Part shown: positions 17,559 through 26,809 of the stretch, in pieces
Layout: every line of letters begins with the position of its first letter
Numbering within the stretch: position 1 is the stretch's first letter
Source of the DNA: an uncultured Opitutales bacterium
GTDB lineage: Bacteria > Verrucomicrobiota > Verrucomicrobiia > Opitutales > Intestinicryptomonadaceae
DNA: 64,000 nucleotides
Assembly (NCBI GenBank): GCA_934613645.1
Contig: CAKTTC010000007.1
Coordinates: forward strand, 62,001-126,000
Direction of reading: 5' to 3'
Translations under genes and position numbers: made by a program
Notes under the pieces: generated by a model
What the model was told of the DNA's origin: nothing
What the model saw: the letters and a program-made list of their open reading frames with translations, nothing else
Database searches by the model: none

Positions 17559-18182
17559 ATGGACGTAGACGCAAAAGTTGCCAATCACTGCTGGGCCACG
17601 GAGGGGCTTTGGGGCGACGCGTCGTGCGCGGAGCTTAAAAAGGTGCTCCACTGCCGAAACTGCGTTGTTTACGAATGCGCCGCCGAGAAAGCCATTGAGT
17701 CTTTCCAGAAAAACAAGCCCCTTGCCGCAGAGCCGCCCGCGCCCGCCAAAACGGCGGCCGAATGCGTGCCGATGTTCGTGTTTTCCCGCTCGGGAACGCA
17801 TTTTGCGGTAGTGCCCGAATTTGTCGGCGAAATTACGCGCGCGGAGACCGTCCACCGAATCCCGCACCGCACGGGCGGCGCAGTTGAGGGCATTTCGAAC
17901 ATCGACGGCGACCTCGTTTTGGTTGTGGAAATTTGCAGAGCCTGCGGGCTTGACTGCGCGGGCGCGGGGGAATCGAAATTGTCGGTTTTGTGCAAAATAG
18001 ACGGCGAAAAATTCGCGTTCAAGGCCGATGCCGTTGCGGGCATTGTCCGCGTTGAAAAGCCGAAAATAACCGAGGGCGCGGGCGCGCCGTTCGTGGGGGG
18101 CACGTTTGTTTGGGGCGGCGCGGAGGTAAAAATACTCGACGTAGGGCTGCTCTCAAGCGCGGTAATCAGGCGTATGGTATGA
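17559..18182 (+). CDS. CheW-type adaptor with Cys-rich N-terminus, WspD-like
   Basis: 207 residues. Residues 8-43 carry CWATEGLWGD and CAELKKVLHCRNC, a Cys-containing segment typical of WspD/ACF CheW proteins. A CheW domain follows from residue 70 (MFVFSRSGTHFAVVPEFVGE to VWGGAEVKILDVGLL) and would dock receptor to kinase. It follows the receptor by one base and overlaps the kinase by ATGA, so the three form one operon. Whether the cysteines bind metal or respond to redox is unknown. Confidence 0.87.
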   Translation: MDVDAKVANHCWATEGLWGDASCAELKKVLHCRNCVVYECAAEKAIESFQKNKPLAAEPPAPAKTAAECVPMFVFSRSGTHFAVVPEFVGEITRAETVHRIPHRTGGAVEGISNIDGDLVLVVEICRACGLDCAGAGESKLSVLCKIDGEKFAFKADAVAGIVRVEKPKITEGAGAPFVGGTFVWGGAEVKILDVGLLSSAVIRRMV

Positions 18183-20764
18183 AAAACGACAGGTTCATTC
18201 TCGATTTATTTTTGGGCGAAATGCGTTCAAACGTCGATATTCTCAAGTCGGCGTTCGGCGATTCCGCCGACAGCCAGATGCTTGAAAACGTAGCCAATTC
18301 GCTCAAGTCGAGCGCGAAGTTGGTGGGGTTTGTGGAGCTTGCGGCGTTGTTTGCAAAGCTCGCCGAGTTTTTCGCCGCAAAAAACGTGTTTTCCAAGGAC
18401 GACAAAAACGCGCAAAAATGCCTCGAGATTCTCGACTTTCTGAAGCAGTCTTCGCCCGACGACATTGAGCGCAACGTGGATTCGCGCGTGCAGGAAATCA
18501 ACGCGTGCGCGGCGGCGGGGTTCGAGGCTCACGAGTCTGTCCGCATGGCGGCGCAGGCGGAGGTTGTGCCCGACGAAAGCGGCGTAGAGCGCGTTGATAT
18601 CGACCCGTCGATGAAGGAGTTGTTTGTCCTCGACGTTTCGGGGCAGGTGGAGGTGATGTCGAACACTCTCGTGGAAATGGAGGGCGACTTTTCCTCAAAG
18701 CCGAAGCTCGAGGCGTTGATGCGCGCAAGCCATAGCGTAAAGGGCGCGGCGCGGGCGGTGAATCTCGATTCCATCGTGGAGCTTACGCACCAAATGGAGA
18801 ACTGTTTTTCGGCGGCGTTGAACGAAAAAATCGCGCTCGACGAAAATTCGCTCGACGTGTTTTTCGAGTGTGTCGATTTCCTTTCGGAGCTTTGCAAGAG
18901 CGGTTTCGCGGCGGTTAACAAGGCGCGCAGAGCCGAGCTTTTGGAGGGGCTGAAAGCGGTCGAGGGCGCAAAGCCCGCGGCGTTTAAATCGGCGCGGGCG
19001 GAGGTTTCTGTGCGCTCGGGAGCGGGCGACGAGCATTCGTCTTACGTCAGAATTTCGGTCGAAAACATAAACTCGATTATGTCGCTTGCCGCCGAGGGTC
19101 TTATAGAAAACAGGAAATTCGAACAATTCCGCGACGCCATTCTCGCCGCCAAGCAGGAGCGCGAACACATTCAAAACAAGCTGGAGGAGGCGGTAAACAT
19201 AGTGAACTCCTCGGTTGTCGACGAATCGGTAATACGCAGGCTTGAATCTGTGGGCGCGGCGTTGCGCGGGGAGTCGGCGGCGTTGCGCAATTTGGCGGAG
19301 GCATTTTCCGATTACGCGCGCAAGAACGTCCAGCTTTCGGCGCGCCTTTACAACGAGGTTTTCCAGAGCCGTATGCGCCCCTTTTCCGACTTGGCTCAGC
19401 GTTTCCCAAAAATGGTGCGCGACTATTCCAAATCGCTCTCAAAAAAAATTGCGTTCGAAGTTTCGGGAACGTCGGCTTCGCTCGACCGCGACATTTTGGA
19501 AAAGCTTGACGCGCCCATAATGCACATTCTGCGCAACGCCTGCGACCACGGCATTGAGCCGCCCGAAGCGCGCGCCGCCGCGGGCAAACCCGAAGCGGGA
19601 AAAATCACAATGCGCGCCGCCCACTCTTCGGGAATGTTCATTCTTTCCATTTCCGACGACGGCGCGGGCATAGACGTTGAGGCGGTAAAACGCAGAATCC
19701 TCGAACGCCGCCTTGTCCGTTCCGACATTCTCGCGCAAATGCACGAGGAGGAGATTTTCGAATTCCTTTTCCTGCCCGCGTTCACCACAAAGGAAAACGT
19801 CACCGAAATAAGCGGCAGGGGCGTTGGCTTGGACGTTGTGCAGACCATGTTGCGCGAAATCGGCGGCTCGGTAGGAGTGGCGTCGAAGCGCGGAAAGGGC
19901 TGTGAATTCACCTTGAAGCTGCCAATAACGCGCTCCGTGCTGAAATCGCTGCTGGTGTCGATTGATTCCCAGCCGTATGCGTTCCCGCTTTCGGGCGTCT
20001 ACAGAACGGTCAGAATAGCGCAATCGCAGGTGCGCCGCGACGACGGCGGCGCGTTCTTCATGCTGGAAAAAAAGCGCGTGGTGCTTGCCGATTCCGCAAA
20101 AGTGCTCGGGTTCGATTCCGCTTCGCGCGAAAACTCCGACTTCCTCTATGTAGTGGTCGTTGCGGGCAGGGGCAAGTATTGGGGCTTCATTGTAGACGGG
20201 CTTCCCAGCGAGGCGGAACTTGTGGTGCGCTCGCTGAATACTTCCATGGGTAAAATCGCCTGTGTTTCGGCGGCTTCGCTCGACGCCGACGGCCTGCCCG
20301 TGCTGATTCTGGATATGGACGACATTCTCATATACGCCTCGCGCCTCGTTTCGGAAGTGGGACAGGCGGCGGAGAGTTCGGCGCATAACTCCGAAAGCGT
20401 GCGCCAGAAAAACGTGCTTGTTGTGGACGATTCCGCAACAGTCCGCGAGGTCGAAAAGAAAATTCTGCAAAACGCGGGCTACAATATAACTACAGCTGTC
20501 GACGGCGTTGACGGCTGGAATATGGTGCGCCTTTCAAGCTACGATATGGTTGTTACCGACATTGATATGCCGCGCATGTCGGGGTTCGAGCTTACCGCAA
20601 AAATCAGAAAGCTCGATAAATCGCTGCCCGTGGTGATTGTTTCATACAAAGACCGCCCCGAAGACAAGTCGCGCGCGGCGGAGGCGGGGGCAAACGCATA
20701 CCTTACAAAGTCGAGTTTTCAGGACGATTCGTTCGTTCGGACAATAGACAAATTTTGCAAGTGA
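18179..20764 (+). CDS. CheA-REC hybrid histidine kinase, WspE-like, with a degenerate first Hpt domain
   Basis: 861 residues. Residues 1-100 look like an Hpt domain, but the phospho-His position is Asn40 (ANSLKSSAKLVGF). A second, intact Hpt has His185 (RASHSVKGAARAV). Then come a dimerisation region, a HATPase domain with N box HILRNACDHGIE, G boxes SDDGAGID and GRGVGLDVVQTML, a CheW-like domain (SLLVSIDSQPYAFPLSGVYR), and a C-terminal receiver from about residue 745 (VLVVDDSATVRE) with phospho-Asp794 (VVTDIDMP) and Lys in YLTKSS. The fused receiver matches WspE. No cheR, cheB or diguanylate cyclase gene is nearby. Confidence 0.9.
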   Translation: MKNDRFILDLFLGEMRSNVDILKSAFGDSADSQMLENVANSLKSSAKLVGFVELAALFAKLAEFFAAKNVFSKDDKNAQKCLEILDFLKQSSPDDIERNVDSRVQEINACAAAGFEAHESVRMAAQAEVVPDESGVERVDIDPSMKELFVLDVSGQVEVMSNTLVEMEGDFSSKPKLEALMRASHSVKGAARAVNLDSIVELTHQMENCFSAALNEKIALDENSLDVFFECVDFLSELCKSGFAAVNKARRAELLEGLKAVEGAKPAAFKSARAEVSVRSGAGDEHSSYVRISVENINSIMSLAAEGLIENRKFEQFRDAILAAKQEREHIQNKLEEAVNIVNSSVVDESVIRRLESVGAALRGESAALRNLAEAFSDYARKNVQLSARLYNEVFQSRMRPFSDLAQRFPKMVRDYSKSLSKKIAFEVSGTSASLDRDILEKLDAPIMHILRNACDHGIEPPEARAAAGKPEAGKITMRAAHSSGMFILSISDDGAGIDVEAVKRRILERRLVRSDILAQMHEEEIFEFLFLPAFTTKENVTEISGRGVGLDVVQTMLREIGGSVGVASKRGKGCEFTLKLPITRSVLKSLLVSIDSQPYAFPLSGVYRTVRIAQSQVRRDDGGAFFMLEKKRVVLADSAKVLGFDSASRENSDFLYVVVVAGRGKYWGFIVDGLPSEAELVVRSLNTSMGKIACVSAASLDADGLPVLILDMDDILIYASRLVSEVGQAAESSAHNSESVRQKNVLVVDDSATVREVEKKILQNAGYNITTAVDGVDGWNMVRLSSYDMVVTDIDMPRMSGFELTAKIRKLDKSLPVVIVSYKDRPEDKSRAAEAGANAYLTKSSFQDDSFVRTIDKFCK

Positions 20765-20902
20765 ACTTTTTACCTTTCCGCTTTGCCCGTGCCGAGACTG
20801 TGAAAACGCGCGTTTTGGAAACGTTGTTTTGTTTGTGAAACGCGAATTGGTGTTTTTTATCTCCTCAATCGTTTGAGGTTGTAAAAAAATTTAAAAAAAA
20901 CC

Positions 20903-20930
20903 TTGATTATGGCGGCTCAAAGGTTAGATT
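20903..20930 (+). promoter_or_regulatory. Putative sigma70 promoter for sucCD
   Basis: TTGATT (20903-20908), 16-bp spacer, TAGATT (20925-20930), in an AT-rich 279-base gap; about 113 bases upstream of the sucC ATG. Confidence 0.45.
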
Positions 20931-21043
20931 AGTTAAGTTAATAAAATTGAACACGGCCAATTCGGACAAACGTTTTTCGCGCTGTGCTTGATGTTATTTT
21001 TTCTTTATTTTATATACTATAACACTATAAAAATAAACAAGAT

Positions 21044-22237
21044 ATGAATATCCACGAATATCAGGCAAAACAACTGTTTAAGGAATACGGAGTTCCGGTG
21101 CAAGACGGAGTTGCCGTTAAGTCCGAAGCTGAATTTGACAATGCTATAGCCCAGATTCAGGGCGACCACGTTGTGGTGAAGTCGCAGATTCACGCAGGCG
21201 GACGCGGCAAGGGAACGTTCAAGGACGGTTTTCAGGGCGGCGTAAAGTTCGTCAAGCGCGAAGACGCGCACGAAACGGCAAAGAAAATGCTCGGCAACAC
21301 TTTGATAACAAAGCAGACGGGCGCGGCGGGCAAAGTTGTGGGCACGGTTTTCTTCGCCCAGCCCCAAGACATCAAGAAAGAATACTACCTTTCCATTTTG
21401 ATGGACAGAGCTTCCAGCAAAATCGCCATTGTAGCCTCCACTGCGGGCGGTATGGACATCGAAAAAGTCGCCGCGGAAACGCCCGACCAAATCATGAAAA
21501 TGCTTGTCGACCCCGATATCGGTTTGCAGAGCTTCCAGGCAAGCAGACTGGCGTTCTTCTTCGGCTTCGGAATGGACAAGGTTTTGAAGAAGCAGTTCAT
21601 CGGCATCATCAAGGGCTTGTATAAATTGTTTGTTGACAAGGATTGCTCGCTCGTTGAAATCAACCCGCTTATCCTCACAGAACAGGGCAACATTGTTGCT
21701 TTGGACGCCAAAGTTTCCTTCGACGACAACGGCTTGTTCCGCCACCCCGAAATCGAAGCCCTGCGCGACCCGCACGAAGAAGACCCCAAAGAAATAGAAG
21801 CCCACAAATACGGCTTGAACTACATCGCTTTGGACGGCAATATTGCGTGTATGGTTAACGGCGCGGGCTTGGCAATGTCAACAATGGACATCATCAAGTA
21901 TTTCGGCGGCAACCCCGCAAACTTCCTCGACGTGGGCGGCAGCGCAAACGAAGAGGCAATCACGCAGGCGTTCAACATTCTGCTCAAAGACCCGAACGTA
22001 AAGGGCATTTTGGTGAACATCTTCGGCGGAATCATGAAGTGCGACGTTATCGCGGCGGGCGTTATCGCGGCGGTAAAGAACGTCGGCTTGAAGCTTCCGT
22101 TGGTAGTCCGCTTGGAGGGCACGAACGTTGAAACAGGCAGAAAAATGCTTGCCGATAGCGGTATTAAACTGACAACCGCCGATTCTCTCGCGGACGCCGC
22201 GGAGAAAATCGTCAAGATTGTCGCTGAAAACAAATAA
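21044..22237 (+). CDS. sucC: Succinyl-CoA ligase (ADP-forming) beta subunit
   Basis: Makes ATP (or GTP) from succinyl-CoA in the TCA cycle. 397 residues, normal size. N-terminal ATP-grasp domain (MNIHEYQAKQLFKEYGVPVQ; HAGGRGKGTFKDG; LVEINPLIL) and C-terminal CoA-ligase domain (NGAGLAMSTMDIIKYFGG; NIFGGIMKCDVIAAG). Together with sucD, 19 bases downstream, it forms the alpha2beta2 or alpha-beta enzyme. Confidence 0.97.
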   Translation: MNIHEYQAKQLFKEYGVPVQDGVAVKSEAEFDNAIAQIQGDHVVVKSQIHAGGRGKGTFKDGFQGGVKFVKREDAHETAKKMLGNTLITKQTGAAGKVVGTVFFAQPQDIKKEYYLSILMDRASSKIAIVASTAGGMDIEKVAAETPDQIMKMLVDPDIGLQSFQASRLAFFFGFGMDKVLKKQFIGIIKGLYKLFVDKDCSLVEINPLILTEQGNIVALDAKVSFDDNGLFRHPEIEALRDPHEEDPKEIEAHKYGLNYIALDGNIACMVNGAGLAMSTMDIIKYFGGNPANFLDVGGSANEEAITQAFNILLKDPNVKGILVNIFGGIMKCDVIAAGVIAAVKNVGLKLPLVVRLEGTNVETGRKMLADSGIKLTTADSLADAAEKIVKIVAENK

Positions 22238-22256
22238 CATTTAACCGTTTGTAAAA

Positions 22257-23141
22257 ATGAGCGTATTAATAAATAAAGATACAAGAGTTGTTGTTAGCGG
22301 TATTACAGGCAAAACGGGCGCGTTCCACGCCGAACAGTGCTTGGCATACGGCACAAATATCGTGGCGGGCGTCACCCCCGGCAAGGGCGGAATGATGTTT
22401 CAGGAAAAAGTTCCCGTGTTCAACACGATTGCCGATTCCGTCAGCAAGGAAGGCGCAAACGCCTGCGTAATTTTCGTTCCCCCGCCGTTCGCGGCCGACT
22501 CCATTTTGGAATCAATCGACGCCGAAATTCCGCTTATCATCTGCATCACGGAAGGTATTCCGGTGAAGGATATGGCAATAGTGAAGTCGCGCCTCATGCA
22601 GAAGGGCTGCAAGTCGCGCCTTATCGGCCCCAACTGCCCCGGTGTGATTACCCCCGAAGAATGCAAAATCGGCATTATGCCCGGCTACATTCATAAGAAG
22701 GGCAACGTGGGCGTTGTCAGCCGCTCGGGCACTTTGACATACGAAGCCGTTTGGCAGCTCACGCAGCTCGGCTACGGTCAGAGCACCGTTATCGGTATCG
22801 GCGGCGACCCCATCAACGGCACGAGCCACCTCGACGCAGTGAAAATGTTCAATGACGACCCCGAAACAGAGGCAATCGTTATGATTGGCGAAATCGGCGG
22901 CAACGGCGAACAGCTCGCGGCGGAATGGTTGAAAGCCAACTGCAAGAAGCCCTGCGCGGCGTTCATAGCGGGACGCACAGCTCCGAAAGGCCGCAGAATG
23001 GGACACGCAGGCGCGATTGTCTCGGGCAATTCGGGTTCGGCGGAAGACAAAATCAACGCCCTGCGCGACGCGGGTATTGCCGTTGCGGATACGCCTTCGG
23101 TAATCGGCTCTACATTGCTCAAACACTGGGGCAAGATGTAG
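22257..23141 (+). CDS. sucD: Succinyl-CoA ligase alpha subunit
   Basis: 294 residues. CoA-binding Rossmann domain (VVVSGITGKTGAFHAEQCLA; GVTPGKGG), NCPGVITPEECKIGIMPG, and the phospho-His loop GRTAPKGRRMGHAGAIVSG, whose GHAGA His carries the phosphate. Pairs with SucC. A terminator follows at 23190. Confidence 0.97.
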   Translation: MSVLINKDTRVVVSGITGKTGAFHAEQCLAYGTNIVAGVTPGKGGMMFQEKVPVFNTIADSVSKEGANACVIFVPPPFAADSILESIDAEIPLIICITEGIPVKDMAIVKSRLMQKGCKSRLIGPNCPGVITPEECKIGIMPGYIHKKGNVGVVSRSGTLTYEAVWQLTQLGYGQSTVIGIGGDPINGTSHLDAVKMFNDDPETEAIVMIGEIGGNGEQLAAEWLKANCKKPCAAFIAGRTAPKGRRMGHAGAIVSGNSGSAEDKINALRDAGIAVADTPSVIGSTLLKHWGKM

Positions 23142-23189
23142 TTTCTTCGCGGCGTTTCGCGGATTGCCCGCGGAACGTCGGCGGATTTG

Positions 23190-23220
23190 AAAAAGGCGCG
23201 GATAACCCCGTGCCTTTTTT
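23190..23220 (+). terminator. Intrinsic terminator of sucCD
   Basis: AAAAAGGC-G-CGG pairs with CCG-T-GCCTTTTT across a 6-nt loop, followed by T-rich sequence to about 23228. Confidence 0.8.
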
Positions 23221-23336
23221 GTTTTTTTGTAAAGAAAATAAAGTAGCGAGGGCTAACCCTTTAACAATTCATTGCTTTAATCTTTAGTAAAGCGGAATTG
23301 GCTTCGCCAATCCGCGCCACTTTAAGATGTAAAAAA

Positions 23337-23570
23337 CGCCGCTTTAGGAAATGTAAAAAATTCTTTACTTTAAAGCTGAATAAAGTGGAATTGGTTGTCC
23401 AAAATTCTTTGCTTTAAAGTGGGATAAAGCGGAATTAAACAAGGTTTAATCCGCGCCGCTTTAGGAAATGTAAAAAATTCTTTACTTTAAAGCTGAATAA
23501 AGTGGAATTGGTTGTCCAAAATTCTTTGCTTTAAAGTGGGATAAAGCGGAATTAAACAAGGTTTAATCCG
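23337..23570. repeat. 117-bp perfect tandem duplication
   Basis: Copy 1 is 23337-23453 and copy 2 is 23454-23570; I see no difference between them. Each contains two GAATAAAGTGGAATTGG/GATAAAGCGGAATTAAAC segments and one GCGGAATTAAAC-aag-GTTTAATCCGC hairpin. A third, partial start (cgccactttagga) follows at 23571. The surrounding 23229-23644 holds more hairpins of the same family (23290-23323 and 23595-23625) and no gene. Confidence 0.9.
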
Positions 23571-23644
23571 CGCCACTTTAGGAAAAGTAAAAAAAAGCGG
23601 AATTGGCTTCGCCAATCCGCGCCGGTGCCCAAATTATAAAAAAA

Positions 23645-24379
23645 ATGGAAATTGCTGTTCTGGAAGAGACGGGAAGCTCTAATGATGCGGCGGCACAAAT
23701 GCTGCATAATGGAGAAGAGACGCCGTTCGCAGTGCTCGTGAAACGACAAACGCGCGGGCGTGGGCGATTGTCGCGTAGGTGGTTTTCGGAAGAGGGAAAA
23801 ACCTTGTGCGTTTCCGTGGCGGCAGATTTTGCCGATTTGCCAAGCCCGCTTGTGGAGTCGGCTACCGTGCGCGTGGGCGTGGCAGTCTGCCGAACGCTTT
23901 CGGCATTGTGCGGCGAAAAACTTTTTGTGAAGTGGCCGAACGATTTGTATTCGGCAGACGGAAAGAAAATCTGCGGAATGCTTGCCGAACTCGTGCAGAT
24001 TGGCGTCGCGTATAAAATCGTTTTCGGCGTGGGGGCGAATTACGATTTGTCGGGGTGCGAAAATAAAATGCCGCGCGATGTTTTTGAAAAGTCAGCCGAC
24101 GTGCTTTCGCGCCTTTCGAAAAAAATCACGTTCGATGAATTCGCCAAAGTTGTGGTAGAAGCGGTGGGCGAAGAACTCGCGCGGCGCGATTTTTCCGCCG
24201 TAGAACAGTTCGGCGAGTTCGATTTTTTGCGCGGAAAGAAAATCTCCGTCTCGGTGGGCGGCGATACTTTTGCGGGGGTTGCGCGCGGCGTCAACGGACG
24301 CGGAAACCTGCTTCTTGAGCTGCCCGACGGCGGCATAAAAACAATCAATAGCGGCGAGGCAACCCTGCGCTCCAAATAG
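23645..24379 (+). CDS. birA: Biotin--[acetyl-CoA-carboxylase] ligase
   Basis: Attaches biotin to the carboxyl carrier protein via biotinyl-5'-AMP. 244 residues: catalytic domain with ETGSSNDAA, the biotin/AMP loop KRQTRGRGRLSRRWFSEEG, KWPNDLY and GKKICGMLAEL, then a short SH3-like C-terminal domain (RGKKISVSVGGDTFAGVARG). There is no N-terminal helix-turn-helix, so it is the monofunctional class, not the E. coli-type repressor. Start 23645 gives the family N-terminus MEIAVLEETGSSN. Confidence 0.93.
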   Translation: MEIAVLEETGSSNDAAAQMLHNGEETPFAVLVKRQTRGRGRLSRRWFSEEGKTLCVSVAADFADLPSPLVESATVRVGVAVCRTLSALCGEKLFVKWPNDLYSADGKKICGMLAELVQIGVAYKIVFGVGANYDLSGCENKMPRDVFEKSADVLSRLSKKITFDEFAKVVVEAVGEELARRDFSAVEQFGEFDFLRGKKISVSVGGDTFAGVARGVNGRGNLLLELPDGGIKTINSGEATLRSK

Positions 24380-24499
24380 CCGCGCCGAAAAACGCCGCCG
24401 CGCGCGGCGCACTTTGGGAAACGTTTTTTGCGTAGCCAAGCGGCGCACAAAAAATAAAAAATTCCGCCTTCCTCGCACTGCGCGCGGCAAACGCGGCGG

Positions 24500-25318
24500 C
24501 TATTTCGCAAAATTGCGCGCGCGGCGGACTTCGTAAAGACAGATTGCGGCCGCCACGTTTACGTTCATACTGTCGGAAAGCCCGTCCGACATCGGAATGA
24601 TGATTTTTTCGTCAAGGGCGTTGTTCCAGTCGTCGCCAAGCCCGTCCTTTTCGCTGCCCATAACAATGGCGGCGGGAACGGTGAAGTCGGCGTCCCAAAG
24701 ATTTTTCTGCGCCTTCAAATGCGCGCCGAAAGTTTTGATGCCGTTTTGCCTCAGCCATTGCGCGCATTCGTCGGCCGCCGCTTCCGCAACGGGAACGGAA
24801 AAAACCGCGCCCTGCGACGCCCGAATGACCGACGGGTTGAAAATATCGCAAACGGCGTTCGTTACAATAACCGCGTCAGCTCCCAGACTGTCGGCGGTTC
24901 TTATCAGCGCACCGAGGTTGCCCGATTTTTCGATTGAATCCACAACCAGAACAAGCGGCGTTTTGCCCGCCTTGAAAGTTATGTTGGAAAGCGCGCAATC
25001 CCACTGCTTGGCTATGCCGATAAGCCCGTCGCACCCCTGCCTGTTCGAAATTTTTTCGAACGCGCCCTCGGAGAGCCTGCACAGCTGGACGTTCTTTTCG
25101 CTCCTGAGCGATTCCAAAAACTTTGCGTGCTCTTGGCTCTTGAAAAATTCGGGGCAGAAATACACTTCGTCAACGCCGACCGTTTCCGCGCAGCGCGAAA
25201 GCTCGCGCAAGCCCTCCACAACGAACAGCCCCAGCTTCTTGCGCGCGGCGCGTTCCTGCAGTTTTACGAGGTTTTTTACCCTCGGATTTTGGCGGCTTTG
25301 TATAAATTCTTCGGACAT
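24500..25318 (-). CDS. SpoU/TrmH-family RNA 2'-O-methyltransferase
   Basis: 272 residues. N-terminal substrate-binding domain (residues 1-100, opening with IQSRQNPRVKNLVKLQERAA), then a SPOUT trefoil-knot domain with motif 1 NLGALIRTADSLGADAVIV, motif 2 VMGSEKDGLGDDW and motif 3 IPMSDGLSDSMNVNVAAAI. It methylates a ribose in rRNA or tRNA; the position cannot be told, though the family resembles RlmB and TsnR relatives. Converges with birA, diverges from the next methyltransferase. Confidence 0.9.
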   Translation of the reverse strand: MSEEFIQSRQNPRVKNLVKLQERAARKKLGLFVVEGLRELSRCAETVGVDEVYFCPEFFKSQEHAKFLESLRSEKNVQLCRLSEGAFEKISNRQGCDGLIGIAKQWDCALSNITFKAGKTPLVLVVDSIEKSGNLGALIRTADSLGADAVIVTNAVCDIFNPSVIRASQGAVFSVPVAEAAADECAQWLRQNGIKTFGAHLKAQKNLWDADFTVPAAIVMGSEKDGLGDDWNNALDEKIIIPMSDGLSDSMNVNVAAAICLYEVRRARNFAK

Positions 25319-25391
25319 TGTTCGTTTTATTCTTGAACTAATACAAAAACATAAAAGACTCCATTACAACTTTTAATTTCCGCAAAATTTT

Positions 25392-26612
25392 ATGAACGAA
25401 CATTCCGCACCAAAACACTTTGTAGCCGAACCGTTCGGGTATCGGCAGATTGTCGAACTCGAGATAACCGACCTGAACAATCTGGGAATCGGCGTCGGCA
25501 GGGTGGACGGCTGGGTCGTGATGGTTCCGTTTGCGCTTGCGGGGGAGAAAGTCCGCGCAAGCGTATACAGAAACCACAAAAATTATTCGGAGGCCGATTT
25601 GGTGGAAGTGCTTGTAGCTTCGCCCGAGCGCGTCGAGCCGCAGTGCCCGCTTTTTGGCAAGTGCGGCGGCTGCCAGTATCAGCACCTCTCCTACGAGGGG
25701 CAGCTGAAGTGGAAACGCAAACAGGTTGCCGACTTGATGGCGCGCATCGGGGGAATTGACTTCCCCGTTTCGCCCACGCACGGCTCGCCAAAGCAATACG
25801 GATACCGCTCCAAGCTCACGCCCCACTACGAAAGACCCCGCGCGGGCAAAATGCCAATCGGCTTTGTAATGCAGGGCAGGCGCAACACGCTTGTAGACGT
25901 TCCCCAGTGCCCGATAGCCTCCGATTCAATCAACGCGGCTTTGCCCGACGCCCGCGCGCGCTTGGTTGCGCGTTCGGCAAAACTCAAACGCGGCGGCACA
26001 ATCCTTCTGCGCGACTGCGCCGAGGGCGTTTGCGAAGACAACAACGCAATAGTTACCGAGCGCGTCGGCGGCATAACATACCAGTTTTGCGCGGGCGAAT
26101 TTTTCCAGAACAATCCGTTCGTGCTTCCCGAGCTTGTCGATTTTGCAATAGAGTGCGCGTCGGGCACAAAGAACCTTGTCGATGCCTACTGCGGCGTGGG
26201 CGTGTTTGCGCTTGCGGCGGCGAAGAAGTTCGAGAACGTCGCGGGCGTGGAAATCAGCGCAAAGGCAATCCAGTGCGCCAACGTAAACGCCAAAATAAAC
26301 AACATCAAAAACTGCGATTTCCTCATAGGCAAGGCGGAGACGATTTTCGCCGACGTGTCTAAGCGTTTCGACGGCGCGGAAACTTCCATGATTATCGACC
26401 CTCCGCGCGCGGGCTGCGACACCGCTTTTTTGGAGCAGCTCATAGCGTTCGCGCCCCGAAAGCTCGTCTACGTTTCGTGCGGGCCCGACACTCAGGCGCG
26501 CGATTTGGCGTATCTTACTTCGCGCGGATATGCGCTCAAACTTTTGCAGCCGTTCGACCTTTTCCCGCAGACGCGGCACATTGAAAACGTTGCCGTTCTG
26601 GAGCGGGCATAG
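25392..26612 (+). CDS. RNA (uracil-5-)-methyltransferase, RlmD/TrmA class with Fe-S cluster motif
   Basis: 406 residues. N-terminal TRAM domain (EITDLNNLGIGVGRVDGWVV to RNHKNYSEADLVEV), a 4Fe-4S cysteine set CPLFGKCGGCQYQH plus a later Cys in VPQCPI, and a class I methyltransferase domain with SAM loop DAYCGVGVFALAAA, DPPRAGCD and the catalytic Cys in VYVSCGPDTQARDL. It makes m5U in 23S rRNA or tRNA; Fe-S-bearing members usually act on 23S rRNA, but the site is not certain. The start has no strong ribosome binding site. Confidence 0.9.
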   Translation: MNEHSAPKHFVAEPFGYRQIVELEITDLNNLGIGVGRVDGWVVMVPFALAGEKVRASVYRNHKNYSEADLVEVLVASPERVEPQCPLFGKCGGCQYQHLSYEGQLKWKRKQVADLMARIGGIDFPVSPTHGSPKQYGYRSKLTPHYERPRAGKMPIGFVMQGRRNTLVDVPQCPIASDSINAALPDARARLVARSAKLKRGGTILLRDCAEGVCEDNNAIVTERVGGITYQFCAGEFFQNNPFVLPELVDFAIECASGTKNLVDAYCGVGVFALAAAKKFENVAGVEISAKAIQCANVNAKINNIKNCDFLIGKAETIFADVSKRFDGAETSMIIDPPRAGCDTAFLEQLIAFAPRKLVYVSCGPDTQARDLAYLTSRGYALKLLQPFDLFPQTRHIENVAVLERA

Positions 26613-26646
26613 CCCGTTCGGCGTCTTGATAGTTGCGGTATTTCGG

Positions 26647-26679
26647 AACGCGCTCGGAAGATTTTCGGGCGCGTTTTTT
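26647..26679 (+). terminator. Intrinsic terminator
   Basis: AACGCGC pairs with GCGCGTT, with an extended inner helix (GAA/TTC), followed by TTTTTT. Confidence 0.75.
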
Positions 26680-26809
26680 CGGTTTTACTGATTTTTTAAC
26701 ACGCCACCGAATGCGCGTCGGCGTTGTCTGTGCGCCTTTTTTATTTGACAACCCGCCGCATTCTTCGGAAACTGTGTGCCTTAATTTGCATACAGGAGGA
26801 AATTGTATT

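Noticed and set aside
23337..23644. Possible CRISPR array
   Set aside because: The repeat unit is 117 bp and tandem with no unique spacers, and no cas genes are present.
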